64,000 nt of DNA from Nostoc sp. CHAB 5844 (GCF_020829595.1 NZ_JAIVFW010000032.1:18225-82224), one strand, 5' to 3'; counted from the stretch's first letter, positions 16,793-26,935 are shown. Program-made: numbers and translations. The notes: generated from the sequence alone by a model not told the origin.

Positions 16793-17656
16793 ATGAAAAA
16801 TTCCTTGTTCACTAACTTACTTGCTGCAACAGCTTTAGTATCTGGCTTGTGGGTATCTGCTACACCAGCAAATGCTGTTAACATCAAAAGCAGAAATGAA
16901 GCTCCAGTAGAGTTTAAAGATAATATCCAAAACTTTAGAGATTTTGTTGGTAAAGAAGCTCGCTACCTAGCACCTGAGACAATTGGCGCACATAAAGTTG
17001 ATCTATCTCAATCTCAACTGCAACTGAAGTATGCTCATGATACTAAAGTTTTCTTCATTGGTGAAACAGCTGGCGGATATCGTAACCGTTTAGATTTTAA
17101 AGCAACTTATGGTAATACAGTCACCACAGGGAAAATTTTTGGAGATACATCTTGTAGTACAAAAGATAGTGGTTTTCAAAATTTTAGCGATTTTTGTCAA
17201 AATCCCAACGATGCTTTAGCTAACAAAAGCCAACAAGACAGTCCCTTGAATGTTGGTGATTGGGTAGACTTGGGTAAATTCCAAGCAGGCACTACACTCG
17301 ATTTCTTGCTGCACTCTAATGACATTAATGGTGGCATTTATAGAACGAATCAAAAAGGACAGACAGTAAAAGGGGTGTTTGGTTTGAATAATGCTACCAA
17401 CCCAGATGGTTTGCAACACGCAATGGCTTATGTGTACAAAAACTTCTTAGTCTTGGGTTATGAAGATTTATGGGGAGGTGGCGACAAAGATTATAACGAT
17501 GTTGTTTTTGCCATAGATATTGGTGAAAGAAATGCCAGTAGATTAACAAAAGGTGTTAGCGTTCCAGAACCTTCTGCAACTATGGCGCTGTTCGGTGTTA
17601 GTGCGATTGGTTTTCTCAAAACTTGTCGCCGTTCTCTGAAAAAAGCTAATAGCTAA
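16793..17656 (+). CDS. DUF4114 protein with PEP-CTERM sorting signal
   Basis: A 287-residue exported protein. The signal peptide is at residues 1-28 (ends ATPANA). The middle contains the DUF4114 region, with HSNDINGGIYRTN, a HAMAYVYKNFLVLGYEDLWG stretch and GGDKDYNDVVFAIDIG; the acidic DxDYND loop is typical and probably binds Ca2+. The C-terminus has VPEPSATMALFGVSAIGFL followed by basic residues: a PEP motif, membrane helix and basic tail as in exosortase-sorted proteins. It is therefore a secreted surface or matrix protein of unknown role. A HIP1-rich palindrome region follows the gene. Confidence 0.85.
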   Translation: MKNSLFTNLLAATALVSGLWVSATPANAVNIKSRNEAPVEFKDNIQNFRDFVGKEARYLAPETIGAHKVDLSQSQLQLKYAHDTKVFFIGETAGGYRNRLDFKATYGNTVTTGKIFGDTSCSTKDSGFQNFSDFCQNPNDALANKSQQDSPLNVGDWVDLGKFQAGTTLDFLLHSNDINGGIYRTNQKGQTVKGVFGLNNATNPDGLQHAMAYVYKNFLVLGYEDLWGGGDKDYNDVVFAIDIGERNASRLTKGVSVPEPSATMALFGVSAIGFLKTCRRSLKKANS

Positions 17657-17810
17657 ATTCATAATGTGATGTTTATGCTACGCACAAGTCATGATTTTGC
17701 TAGAGTTTTAGGGAAAATAAAGAGAATCTTTCTGTTTTTAGTATGAAAAATAGTGATTAGTTTTGTGTACTTTTTCCACAATCATTTTTGCATCTGCCGA
17801 TATATAATCG

Positions 17811-17852
17811 AAGCGATCGCTTTTTTCTTTCCTCAAGAAGCGATCGCTTCTT
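17811..17852. terminator. HIP1-containing palindromes, possible terminator
   Basis: AAGCGATCGCTTTTTT (17811-17826) is followed by the perfect 18-base palindrome AAGAAGCGATCGCTTCTT (17835-17852). The first has a plus-strand T run and may end transcription of the DUF4114 gene. HIP1 octamers are common here anyway, so the role is uncertain. Confidence 0.4.
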
Positions 17853-17910
17853 TTCATTAGCCTTCTCTCAACTATCAAACCACAATTTTTCCTGCGATCG
17901 CATTATACAT

Positions 17911-18954
17911 TCAATTACTATACTTATCCAAAAGACTTGTCAATTTTCGTCTGATAAAATTTGGATAGACAAGTAAATGTTGATATATCCGAGTCTGCCA
18001 AGGCAGAAATTGTTCGTAATAACGGTATCCTACTTTTCGTAAAGAATAGCCTTGTGTGGCAAAATGCCAAGGTTTAATCGGCCCTATAAAATGAATAATT
18101 TTAATATCTAAGTTAGCTACGCACGGAAAGGAGATGCCATCTGCTGAAACTTTAGAGTAATGTGATGAACTTTTCTCTATTTCTGAAATAAATGTATTGT
18201 AATATTCTGGCAGTTTGTCTTTAATTGAATGTCTCCAAGAAATTATATTAAAAAATCCTTGATCTGGATTTTTAAAATCATGCCATCCATATTCTTCTGC
18301 TATAGATAAAAATTCTTGCTTTAATTTACCATTACCCCAATATTCCATATCAAACAAAACTACTCCAGTATTAATACAATCTGTCGAGCTAGCAACGCCC
18401 TCCTTTTGCATAACAATCTCTGGATTTACATATTCAACTGATAAATTCCTTTCAAATCGCCTAGCTAACAAACGCCCTTCCGTTTCAAATAGAGGGGTTA
18501 AATCACCAAACACAAGTGTATCTCCATCAAGATATAAAACTTTTTTATAGTGATTTAGGAGATGTACATAAAATATGAAATACACGCCTATGCCTAAATC
18601 TTGCCGCAAACCTAACTTTAGTTCTGAGGTATTAATAATTATGATTTCGCAGCCTTTAAACAATTCGCGAACCGCTAATGAATCGTCATCAATAATTACA
18701 GCAATAGGAATATTAGGATTAGAAATCCGGCAGCTTTCAATCGTTATTCGCATTCCCTTGGCAGCGTAATCCCAATTATGCTTAATACTCGCTGCTAAAA
18801 AGATACAGTACGGTGAATCTGAGAAAGATCCGTTTTTTGTCGAGCATTTTTGTGCAACCATCACTTCCCGGTTTGCGATTTCAGACATTATTGACTTAAT
18901 TATTGACTTATATGAGAGATAGGAACGTTTGAAAGCTGAACAGCATAGTTTCAA
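17911..18954 (-). CDS. Family 8-type glycosyltransferase
   Basis: A protein of up to 347 residues, probably starting at the internal Met (MSEIANREVM, about 18888). It has the GT8 (GT-A fold) arrangement: CIFLAASIKHNWDYAAKGM at the nucleotide-binding start, the metal-binding DxD motif in VLYLDGDTLVFGDLTPLF, NTGVVLFDMEYW, a NPDQGFFNII acidic loop and KIIHFIGPIKPWH near the end, which is characteristic of the glycogenin/LgtC group. It transfers a sugar from a nucleotide donor; donor and acceptor are not predictable. It is a single gene, probably involved in surface glycan synthesis. Confidence 0.8.
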   Translation of the reverse strand: MKLCCSAFKRSYLSYKSIIKSIMSEIANREVMVAQKCSTKNGSFSDSPYCIFLAASIKHNWDYAAKGMRITIESCRISNPNIPIAVIIDDDSLAVRELFKGCEIIIINTSELKLGLRQDLGIGVYFIFYVHLLNHYKKVLYLDGDTLVFGDLTPLFETEGRLLARRFERNLSVEYVNPEIVMQKEGVASSTDCINTGVVLFDMEYWGNGKLKQEFLSIAEEYGWHDFKNPDQGFFNIISWRHSIKDKLPEYYNTFISEIEKSSSHYSKVSADGISFPCVANLDIKIIHFIGPIKPWHFATQGYSLRKVGYRYYEQFLPWQTRIYQHLLVYPNFIRRKLTSLLDKYSN

Positions 18955-19064
18955 GCGCTCACAGTTTCATCAGTATTTGTATTATGGGTTTCGGTTACAA
19001 GATAACCTACAATACATAAAAGTCAACAAAACTTTAAAATACTATGTATTTAGGTCAAATCTCT

Positions 19065-20582
19065 TTAGCGTAAACAGCGAATCGCTACTAATAGCCCTCT
19101 AGCTTTATTTAGCGTCTCTTCATATTCTTTTTCTGGTTCAGAATCAGCTACCAAACCTGCACCAGCTTGAACACTGACGATGTTATTTCGTACTACCATT
19201 GTGCGAATAGCGATCGCACTATTTAATTGTCCTTCAAAATCGTAATAGCCATATACACCAGAATAAACACCCCGGCGACTCGGTTCTAACTCGTTAATAA
19301 TTTCCATTGCCCGAATTTTGGGTGCGCCGCTAACTGTTCCTGCCGGGAAGCAAGCTTTGAGTAAATCCCAAGCGGTTTTATTTGGTGCTAATTTACCCAC
19401 AACATTGCTAACAATGTGCATTACGTGAGAATAGCGTTCAACTACCATCAATTCATCAACTTGAATGCTACCGTTTTGGCAAACCCGCCCTAAATCATTG
19501 CGTCCTAAATCAACAAGCATGACGTGTTCGGCAATTTCCTTGGGGTCTTGGAGTAAATCTTCAGCAAAGGCTGTATCTTCTTTCGTTGTCTTACCGCGTG
19601 GACGTGTCCCCGCAATGGGGCGAACTGTGGCGATAATGCCCTCATCTGGGTCGCGTTCTGCTTTCACCATGACTTCAGGACTGGAACCGATAATCTGCCA
19701 ATCCTGAAAGTGAAAATAAGCCATGTAAGGCGAAGGATTAATTTGTCGCAGGGAACGGTAAAGGGCAAAGGGGTCTCCTGTGTATTCTGTAGAGAGTCGC
19801 TGTGAAATCACCACTTGGAAGATGTCACCTGCTTTAATATATTCTTTGGCCTTTTCGACGCTGGCGCAGAATTGGGCGCGGGTGAAGTTGCTGGTGTATT
19901 CTATCTCGACGTTTCCTGCTTGCTGATTGCCTGGGGGTGTCCATTCCAGGATGGTTTTTTGTGGTGATAGTGGTAGAGATAGCTTGCTGACCATATTAGT
20001 GACGCGATCGCAGGCTTTTTGATATGCTACTTGTAAATCTACATTTGGGTCACGTAAATCAGCGTAGGCGATCACCCAAATTTTTCGCTTTACTTGGTCA
20101 AAAATTATTAATTGGTCTACCTGCATCCATAACCCATCTGGGATATTGCGTTCATCCTGCGGGTGGACTGGTACGCGCGGTTCAATCCAGCGAATCAATT
20201 CATAGCCCCAAAATCCAAATAATCCCCCAATTCCTTGCGGTAGTTGCGGTAACTTGATTGGCTGATAAGGCTCAAGACATTGGGCTAAAGCTGTAAAGGG
20301 GTCTCCTGCAAATACAACTTGCGTACCGGCACGGTCTGTCTGGGTTGTTCTGTCTCCTCTGGCTTCTAACACCCACAAAGGATCGCAACCTACAAAACTA
20401 TAGCGTCCAATTTTTTCACCGCCTTCTACCGATTCTAACAAAAAACTGTAAGGCTGACCAGCACAAACTTTGTACCATGCAGAGACTGGTGTATCTAAAT
20501 CTGCCACCCATTCTTGATACACCGGAACAAAGTTACCTTGGGAAGCCAGCTGAGAAAAATCAGAGAAATCGGGAAAAATCAT
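19065..20582 (-). CDS. trpE: Anthranilate synthase component I
   Basis: A 505-residue enzyme that converts chorismate to anthranilate together with a glutaminase subunit, the first step of tryptophan synthesis. The N-terminal domain has the SFLLESVEGGEKIGRYSFVG element, whose LLES block forms the tryptophan feedback site. The C-terminal chorismate-binding domain carries GTRPRGKTTKEDTAF, LVDLGRNDLGRV, TVSGAPKIRAMEI, a GVYGYYDF loop and QAGAGLVADSEPEKEYEET. It is full length. It lies 134 bases downstream of psaD on the same strand, an arrangement known from other cyanobacteria. No trpG is in the window. Confidence 0.95.
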   Translation of the reverse strand: MIFPDFSDFSQLASQGNFVPVYQEWVADLDTPVSAWYKVCAGQPYSFLLESVEGGEKIGRYSFVGCDPLWVLEARGDRTTQTDRAGTQVVFAGDPFTALAQCLEPYQPIKLPQLPQGIGGLFGFWGYELIRWIEPRVPVHPQDERNIPDGLWMQVDQLIIFDQVKRKIWVIAYADLRDPNVDLQVAYQKACDRVTNMVSKLSLPLSPQKTILEWTPPGNQQAGNVEIEYTSNFTRAQFCASVEKAKEYIKAGDIFQVVISQRLSTEYTGDPFALYRSLRQINPSPYMAYFHFQDWQIIGSSPEVMVKAERDPDEGIIATVRPIAGTRPRGKTTKEDTAFAEDLLQDPKEIAEHVMLVDLGRNDLGRVCQNGSIQVDELMVVERYSHVMHIVSNVVGKLAPNKTAWDLLKACFPAGTVSGAPKIRAMEIINELEPSRRGVYSGVYGYYDFEGQLNSAIAIRTMVVRNNIVSVQAGAGLVADSEPEKEYEETLNKARGLLVAIRCLR

Positions 20583-20654
20583 ACACTGCTATGGAATTGA
20601 AGGTTAGGGACTGAGAAAAATAAAGACTTAAGGATAAAGGCTAAAGTATGAAAT

Positions 20655-20685
20655 TTCATACTTCATACTTCATACTTCATACTTT
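20655..20685. repeat. Heptamer tandem repeat (TTCATAC)
   Basis: Four units of TTCATAC in the psaD-trpE spacer. Preceding AAGTATGAAA makes it also the arm of a hairpin (AAGTATGAAATTTCATACTT). The same word family with CTTCATA/CTTCACA units recurs near 27015-27035, 28288-28315 and 32649-32678. Confidence 0.7.
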
Positions 20686-20716
20686 TTCTTCCCCAGTCCC
20701 TTACTGTGCCTATGTT

Positions 20717-21136
20717 CTAGGCATCATAGGTTTGTGTACCGCTGAACTTGAGTTGTACTGGGCTGGGGTTTTGACCAATCCGACGGTCTACATAACGCAC
20801 TTTGTCACGGCCTGGGTTAACTTTTTCCGGGAAGACACCATCTGCTGGGTGAATGAAGGTGGTTTCTCCATTGGCTAAAATCCGGTAGATTTTGTAATCT
20901 GTGATTTTGAACTTCCGGAGTTGACCGCCCAAAGCGATGCCGTATTCTTTACGAGCTATGTAAAGCAAGTTTTCGCCTTGGCGCATGGTAGCAGCGCCAC
21001 CTGTAGGTAATTCAAACACTTGCTCCTTGGGGCTAGTCCAAGTGATAGCGTACTTTTCTTCCTCTTTAGCTTTAGTTAGCAAGCCGCCAGTACTACCAGC
21101 GAACAGTGGGGTTTGTCCAGAAAGTGTTTCTGCCAT
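20717..21136 (-). CDS. psaD: Photosystem I reaction centre subunit II
   Basis: A 139-residue stromal-side subunit of photosystem I that docks ferredoxin and stabilises PsaC. The start is the Met of [19 protein letters not shown] at 21136; five extra upstream codons in frame are not family-like. Conserved regions: [64 protein letters not shown] and VGQ-like [14 protein letters not shown]. Length and sequence are typical for cyanobacterial PsaD. Confidence 0.97.
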   Translation of the reverse strand: MAETLSGQTPLFAGSTGGLLTKAKEEEKYAITWTSPKEQVFELPTGGAATMRQGENLLYIARKEYGIALGGQLRKFKITDYKIYRILANGETTFIHPADGVFPEKVNPGRDKVRYVDRRIGQNPSPVQLKFSGTQTYDA

Positions 21137-21571
21137 AAAGCATTCTCTCAAGGTTTTTAGGGCATCGTAACACCGCCATTACGATCATATTGCGATCGCG
21201 TCATAGTCTGTAACAGTTTTTAGTCCCAAGTCCAAAGTTCTTAGTCCAAAGTCCATCAATTTGTCAAATTAACTATTGATATTGTTGGCGAAAGTGTTAC
21301 AAACGCATAAACAAAAGTATTACAACTAAAAGCCGCAACGACAGACTGAAGGTTTTAGCTGACGTAATACTTGTATTTACAAATATGTAGTACATTCGCC
21401 AACAGTATCAAATATCAAGAAATATTCTAGATTTGGTCAATATTAGATTATTATACAGAATCTTCCGTATAACTACTTAATTTGGGGTGGATATCCAGAA
21501 AAGTTCTATATATTATCCGAAAAAGCATAATATATAAAACTTTTCTATAGATTAAGAGTTAAAGATATTGA
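21137..21571. other. psaD upstream region
   Basis: About 435 bases between psaD and the histidine kinase gene (both minus strand), expected to hold the light-regulated psaD promoter. It contains a HIP1 site at about 21193 and a repeat of TTAGTCC(C/A)AAGTCC (21221-21254). The far part (21300-21560) is AT-rich without a gene. I could not identify -35/-10 boxes with confidence. Confidence 0.4.
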
Positions 21572-23578
21572 CTATTTACTCTTAACCTTTGCTCGCTTAT
21601 CTTCCTGACTTCCTAAAACAATAGGAACAGTGAAATGAAACTGGCTGCCTTGGTCTTTGCCGGTTGACTCTGCCCAAATTTGCCCGCCCCAACCATTGAC
21701 AATTTGACGACAAATTGCCAGTCCTAAACCTGTGCCGCCTGTAGTCCGCCGTAGCGCTCCTTCTTCTTGATAAAAGCGGTCAAATACTACTTCCAAGCGA
21801 TTTGGTTCAATACCACGTCCAGTATCAGCCACAGTGACCTCGACCATCTGAGTTTTGTTGTGAATGGCTTGAATGGTAATTTCCCCATCTGCTGGCGTAA
21901 ATTTGCAAGCGTTGTCTATGAGTTTTGCTAGTACTTCCACTAACCAATCACCATCTGCTTTAACTAAAGGCAGATTCTCAGCAATTTGCGTTTTGATTTT
22001 TGGGGGATTTTCGATTATGGGGCGGGTACGAATGCGGCTGAGTGCTAAATCCACACACTCTTGCAAGGTGAGTGATTCGGGATGCCATTCTACGCGGCCG
22101 CTTTCGAGGTTAGAAAGGGTGAGAAAATCTTGGACTAGTTTTCGCATCCGTTCGGAATCAGCCAGGGCGGTGTTCAACATTATCTGCTGTAATTCCACAG
22201 GCATATCCGGTTCGCTGGCGAGACTTTCTAAGCACACTTGAATGGTAGATAAGGGGGTACGCAGTTCATGTCCGGTGATGGCTATCAAGTTGCTGCGGGT
22301 ACGGTCGAGGGCTTCTAGCTGCTGGTTGAGTTCTTCAAGGTTGGCGTAAGCTTCGGCTTGAATTAGGGCGGCTCCGATTTGGGTGGCGATCGCTTTTACC
22401 AAATCAAATTCCCCCGCTTGCCAATGGTGAGATGATAAACTGCAATAGTGTAGTTCCACAATGCCTAGCAATCGTCCCTGAGATAACACTGGTTCCATCA
22501 ACCAAGAACGAATACTAAATTTTTTGACGATTCTGGACAGCGTTACTGAACTACTGATCCGCAAGTCGATAAGTGTATCAGCCACACAAACGCCTTCGCC
22601 TTGCTGCACAACTTCCTGAAATAAAGCATTTTTATCTAAATCCCAGGTTTGTCCATACACAGATAATACATCAGTCGTCAAAAATTCATGTTCAATTGTC
22701 GCTTGCGGATCATTAGCTTGAGCGCGGTAAATTAAACAACGGTTCGCTCCTAAGTGTTGCCCTAATTCTTGGGCAGCGATTTGCAAAACTTCATGAGGAT
22801 CAAGCGATCGCCGAATTGCTGTACTAATAGAGTTGACTAAACGCTCTTTCCGTGCTTGAGCAATAATTGAACGATAAGCTTTGTGCAATTTATACTGACT
22901 AGCTTGCAAATAAGTCACCAACCGCTGCACAAAGGGGTCTGTATCAATATCACAAGCAAACTCGGTTTGTCCAATTTGCGAGTAAATTCTTGGTTCCCCA
23001 ATGCCAAACCGTTGCCGTGCTTCTTTCACTTTGCTGGTTAGGTCTGGTCTATAAACTACAATCCTCTCTAATAGCAATTGTGCTGCTTTGATGCTAACTC
23101 CCCGCTCCGATGTCCAAACGCCCTCAAACCTGCGTGCTGTGTCGATGTCAAGGCCAGTGCTAAACTCTGGTACTTGCTGATTTTTGGTAATAGATCCGAG
23201 GCTTTCCCGGCACACCAAGCAGGTAGCATAATTATCAGCAACCACTACTAAATGCCACTCTTGAGTTAAAGCATCATCTGCTTCAAAGGCAACTTTTTCA
23301 TAGTATTCTGAGCCATTGGCAAAGTCCGTTTCTGGTGCAGCTAAAACGTATACTTGATCACTGCACTGCGCCAGCCTTTGATAGCGATGAGCTTCTTGGC
23401 GATAAAATCGCTCTCTTTGAAAGCTTGCAATTACCAAGGGCTTGTCTAAAGTCGCCGCCAAAACTTGATCTTCCATTGCGTGGGAGAGTGCGGTTAGTGA
23501 AGCTTTGAAATATAGCTGGGGCCGGAGGTAAGGGATAAACTGTAGCAGATCACTCAGCACGGAAGTCGAAATGCTCAT
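21572..23578 (-). CDS. DICT-GAF sensor histidine kinase
   Basis: A 668-residue soluble kinase. Residues about 1-185 resemble the DICT sensory domain (SHAMEDQVLAATLDKPLVIA, then ASFQRERFYRQEAHRY). Residues about 245-410 form a GAF domain (STAIRRSLDPHEVLQIAAQE, CLIYRAQ, ATQIGAALIQAEAYA). Residues about 430-500 hold the phospho-acceptor helix with GHELRTPLSTIQ, and residues about 530-650 the ATPase with N box LIDNACKFTP, G1 DTGRGIE and G2 GGTGLGLAI. No membrane segment, so it senses an intracellular or light signal. The cognate response regulator is not adjacent. Confidence 0.85.
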   Translation of the reverse strand: MSISTSVLSDLLQFIPYLRPQLYFKASLTALSHAMEDQVLAATLDKPLVIASFQRERFYRQEAHRYQRLAQCSDQVYVLAAPETDFANGSEYYEKVAFEADDALTQEWHLVVVADNYATCLVCRESLGSITKNQQVPEFSTGLDIDTARRFEGVWTSERGVSIKAAQLLLERIVVYRPDLTSKVKEARQRFGIGEPRIYSQIGQTEFACDIDTDPFVQRLVTYLQASQYKLHKAYRSIIAQARKERLVNSISTAIRRSLDPHEVLQIAAQELGQHLGANRCLIYRAQANDPQATIEHEFLTTDVLSVYGQTWDLDKNALFQEVVQQGEGVCVADTLIDLRISSSVTLSRIVKKFSIRSWLMEPVLSQGRLLGIVELHYCSLSSHHWQAGEFDLVKAIATQIGAALIQAEAYANLEELNQQLEALDRTRSNLIAITGHELRTPLSTIQVCLESLASEPDMPVELQQIMLNTALADSERMRKLVQDFLTLSNLESGRVEWHPESLTLQECVDLALSRIRTRPIIENPPKIKTQIAENLPLVKADGDWLVEVLAKLIDNACKFTPADGEITIQAIHNKTQMVEVTVADTGRGIEPNRLEVVFDRFYQEEGALRRTTGGTGLGLAICRQIVNGWGGQIWAESTGKDQGSQFHFTVPIVLGSQEDKRAKVKSK

Positions 23579-23858
23579 GAATATTTTTTAAGGAGCCACT
23601 TTCACAGAAAAGATCCACGTCACAGCTGCATTGTACAAATTACAATGAACTCTCAAACTAGGCAGACAGTTGCATCATGTAAAGAATCCTAAACTGCACG
23701 AGAGCCTAGACTCAGCAAAGACCAATGACGGCTATTAATTCCGTTGGCATCTTAGCGTAGGAAGGCATAGACGTGGCATAGCCATGCACTACAGATGCTA
23801 AGGTCTTCACCTAAATAGGACTGTGAAAACTGGGTGAAAGGGGAGCCAGCGCCGTGGT

Positions 23859-23984
23859 GTTAGCGCAGCGTTAGCGACGCAGGAGCGTCGGCAGCGTGGT
23901 CTTGGGGGTTTCCACGCCACTTCCTTCAACGGGGGGAACCCCCCTTCGGGTGATGCTCAAGAGCGTCGCTAACGCTGCGCTAAC
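23859..23984. repeat. 22-bp perfect inverted repeat around a GC-rich core
   Basis: GTTAGCGCAGCGTTAGCGACG at 23859-23879 (plus one base) has an exact inverted copy at 23963-23984, separated by 82 bases that include a GGGGGGAACCCCCC mini-palindrome. This is an extended-hairpin type intergenic repeat. Confidence 0.8.
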
Positions 23985-24037
23985 GCAGTTCCGTGACTGT
24001 CGGCAAAGCCGCCCAACGGACTGCTCACCGCAACGGA

Positions 24038-24076
24038 GTGGCTCCCCATGAGCGACTGCCGCGCATGGGGAGCCAC
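24038..24076. repeat. 13-bp perfect inverted repeat
   Basis: GTGGCTCCCCATG (24038-24050) and CATGGGGAGCCAC (24064-24076) pair perfectly around a 13-base loop. It is part of the same GC-rich repeat block as 23859-23984. Confidence 0.8.
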
Positions 24077-24643
24077 GCCACTTGCTACAACTTTGGGAAC
24101 CAAAGCAACGCAGTGGCTCGACTTGAGGCGACTGGCGTTGTAAGGGTGTCGGGTTAATGGGTTTTGAACACCTACACCCCTGCACCTTGAGCAAACCCTT
24201 GATTCGTCCCATTGCGTAAGTCCTACTAAATTTTCTTATATTTATCTATATTGTGGACATTGGGATGATTTAAATCATAAGCTACTACGCCCAATATACA
24301 TTCTCGTTCAGATCTACTCTTCAGTTAAGCGAAAGTTTATCAAAACAGAATTCTTCAATTAAGTAGCTTTATCTTAAAAATAGAAGATACAGTGAGTAAA
24401 GCAAGAGTATATACCAAGGTTGATTTAATTTCCGTAAAAATCCTCTATTATCAGCCTTGACTTTCACCTGAGAAAATATAAATTTATAAAGATTTGTTAT
24501 GTAAATTTTGTCAAATAAGTTTGCCATAACGTCTTTTTTACTGTTCTCAGCAGTATTTTTTTCAGCTTGGACTTTACTGCTGTTGAACCCATCCAAGTTA
24601 CTACGACTACGACAATATAGACCTGTACACGGAACTTTGGCTG

Positions 24644-26935
24644 ATGACACCGGATTTGCTAATCACCCAAGAAAAAATTTCCCTGGATGGAAAGACTTTT
24701 ATCCCAGCAGAACAACTCCCTACTTCAGAATGGCCTAGTGTTGTGAGTGAAAGACCACAACCAACCCTGACGGTTAAAGATGATGATCTATTTCTTGTGA
24801 CAGATACGATGGGGAATATTTCAGGCTGTTCTCTGAATGATGCCAACCCTAGTATGGGATTGTTTTGTTGTGATACGCGATTTCTCAGCCGCTTAGAATT
24901 GCAAATTGAAGGGCGATCGCCTATACTCCTGAGCAGCACTGCGGAAAAAGGATTTTCCCTTTCAGTTTTATGCACTAACCCCAGAATTGACGATCGCCTC
25001 AAAGCTGATAATGTAGGCATTAGCCGCGAAATTGTCCTCAATGGCGCACTATTTGAAGAAATCGAAGTATCAAACTACAGCACAACTACTGTTAGTTTTG
25101 AACTCAGTATTAGTTTTGATGCAGATTTTGTCGATTTATTTGAAGTGCGGGGTTATGGCCGAGAGCAACGAGGTAAACTTTTACGTTTAGTAGAACCTAC
25201 ACCCGAAGGCGGAACCACGTTGAACGGTGATGCTGCTGTACCTGTATCGCCTCATGCCGAGACACACAAAGAAGAATTTTTAACCTTAGCTTATCAAGGT
25301 CTGGATGGCTTAGTCATGGAGTCTCGTATCCAATTCCAGCATTGCCTACCAGATCACCTCAAAGGTTACACTGCTGTGTGGAGGTTAGAGTTAGCATCTC
25401 ATGAAACTCAAAAAATCGGCTATCGCATCAATTTATTAACTAACAACACCTCTAGTTCTACCGTTAGTGCAGCTTTTACCCTAGGACAGGCCAAAGCCGC
25501 AGAATGGATGGAAGAACAACATTGGGTGGAACAAACTACGCGTATTAGCTCAGACAAGAGTATACTCAATCGGGTGATTGAGCGTGCGGAACAAGATATG
25601 TACTTGTTACGCCAGTCCTTTGGTAAGTACAAGACTGTTTCTGCTGGTGTACCTTGGTTCTCCGCGCTGTTTGGGCGAGATTCCATCATTACGGCTTCCC
25701 AAACATTGATGCTAAACTCGCAAATCGCCAAAGAAACTTTAATGCTATTGGCAGTATATCAAGGTAAAACTGAGGATGATTGGCGCGAAGAAGAACCAGG
25801 CAAGATTCTCCACGAATTACGCTTGGGGGAAATGGCCCGTTGTCAAGAAATTCCCCATACACCTTACTACGGTACAGTTGATGCTACGCCTTTATGGTTG
25901 ATGTTGTATGCGGAATACTACACTTGGACTCATGACCGAGAAACCTTAGAACAGCTTTGGCCAAATGCAATAGCCGCGATGGAGTGGATTGATCGCAATT
26001 TGCAAGCAACTGGTTATCTTAGCTACTATTGTCGCTCTAAACGTGGTTTAGCTAACCAAGGTTGGAAGGATTCTGGCGACTGTATTGTTGACCGTAAAGG
26101 AGATTTAGCTAACGGCCCCATTGCCTTGTGTGAAGTCCAAGCCTATGTTTATGCGGCTAAAATTCGTCTGGCTGAAATTGCCAGAATGAAGAAGCGGCTT
26201 GATTTAGCCGACCGTTGGCAAGAAGAAGCCAGAAATCTTAAGGTACGTTTTAATCGGGACTTTTGGCTGGAAGACCAAGATTTCTGCGCCTTGGCTTTGG
26301 ATGGCGATGGCAAACAAGTAGATAGTATTACATCTAACCCTGGTCATTGTCTGCTCTTGGGCATCTTTACCCCAGAAAAAGCCTACAGTGTGGCAGAAAG
26401 GTTACGCGCACCAGATTTGTTCAATGGTTGGGGAATTCGGACTTTGAGCAGTTTATCCCCAGCTTATAATCCGATGGGTTATCACATTGGTTCGGTGTGG
26501 CCTCATGATAACTCTCTAATTGCGATGGGTTTGCGATCGCTCGGTTTAATCGATCAAGCCCTGGAACTTTTTCAAGGCATATTTGACATGACGAGTACAC
26601 AGCCTTACCAACGTCCTCCAGAACTCTTTTGCGGCTACGAACGCAAAGGTGATAACGCCCCTGTACAGTATCCCGTTGCTTGTACGCCACAAGCTTGGGC
26701 TACGGGTAGTGTATTCCAACTGCTACAAATGATCGTCAATTTGGTACCTGACGCGCAAAATAACTGCTTACGAATTATCGACCCCGCTTTACCAGAGTCG
26801 ATTAATCATCTGTCATTCCATAATTTGCGAGTTGGCACAACTATTTTAGATTTGGAATTTGAGCGTTCTGGTAATACTACTGCCTGCCGCGTAGCTAATA
26901 AACGTGGCAATCTCCGGGTAGTTATCGAAGCTTAA
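24644..26935 (+). CDS. Amylo-alpha-1,6-glucosidase / glycogen-debranching-like enzyme
   Basis: A 763-residue cytosolic protein with two regions. Residues about 45-270 are the beta-rich N-terminal module of bacterial 'GDE_N' type (DDLFLVTDTMGNISG, GLFCCDTRFLSRLELQ). Residues about 300-740 are an (alpha/alpha)6 glycosidase fold with VPWFSALFGRDSIITASQTL, the acidic-rich EEEPGKILHELRLGEMA, GTVDATPLWLMLYAEYY, NQGWKDSGDCIV and NPMGYHIGSVWPHDNSLI. These match the amylo-1,6-glucosidase-type family, whose substrates in cyanobacteria are not always glycogen. The ATG at 24644 is the first Met that gives the conserved N-terminus. It is a single gene with no operon partner. Confidence 0.85.
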   Translation: MTPDLLITQEKISLDGKTFIPAEQLPTSEWPSVVSERPQPTLTVKDDDLFLVTDTMGNISGCSLNDANPSMGLFCCDTRFLSRLELQIEGRSPILLSSTAEKGFSLSVLCTNPRIDDRLKADNVGISREIVLNGALFEEIEVSNYSTTTVSFELSISFDADFVDLFEVRGYGREQRGKLLRLVEPTPEGGTTLNGDAAVPVSPHAETHKEEFLTLAYQGLDGLVMESRIQFQHCLPDHLKGYTAVWRLELASHETQKIGYRINLLTNNTSSSTVSAAFTLGQAKAAEWMEEQHWVEQTTRISSDKSILNRVIERAEQDMYLLRQSFGKYKTVSAGVPWFSALFGRDSIITASQTLMLNSQIAKETLMLLAVYQGKTEDDWREEEPGKILHELRLGEMARCQEIPHTPYYGTVDATPLWLMLYAEYYTWTHDRETLEQLWPNAIAAMEWIDRNLQATGYLSYYCRSKRGLANQGWKDSGDCIVDRKGDLANGPIALCEVQAYVYAAKIRLAEIARMKKRLDLADRWQEEARNLKVRFNRDFWLEDQDFCALALDGDGKQVDSITSNPGHCLLLGIFTPEKAYSVAERLRAPDLFNGWGIRTLSSLSPAYNPMGYHIGSVWPHDNSLIAMGLRSLGLIDQALELFQGIFDMTSTQPYQRPPELFCGYERKGDNAPVQYPVACTPQAWATGSVFQLLQMIVNLVPDAQNNCLRIIDPALPESINHLSFHNLRVGTTILDLEFERSGNTTACRVANKRGNLRVVIEA

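Larger units (their letters stand above)
23579..24643. other. Long intergenic region rich in palindromes
   Basis: About 1.06 kb without a supportable gene. Positions 23850-24190 are GC-rich, unlike the surroundings, and composed of nested inverted repeats. The open frame at 23871-24212 on the minus strand only reads through these repeats. Positions 24210-24640 are AT-rich and presumably contain the promoter of the glucosidase-like gene. Confidence 0.5.

Noticed and set aside
21137..21151. Longer psaD start at 21151
   Set aside because: The five extra residues are not PsaD-like and [10 protein letters not shown] is the conserved N-terminus.
23871..24212. 113-residue minus-strand frame
   Set aside because: It only reads through the inverted repeats of the GC-rich intergenic block; the composition is odd and it has no start context or family.
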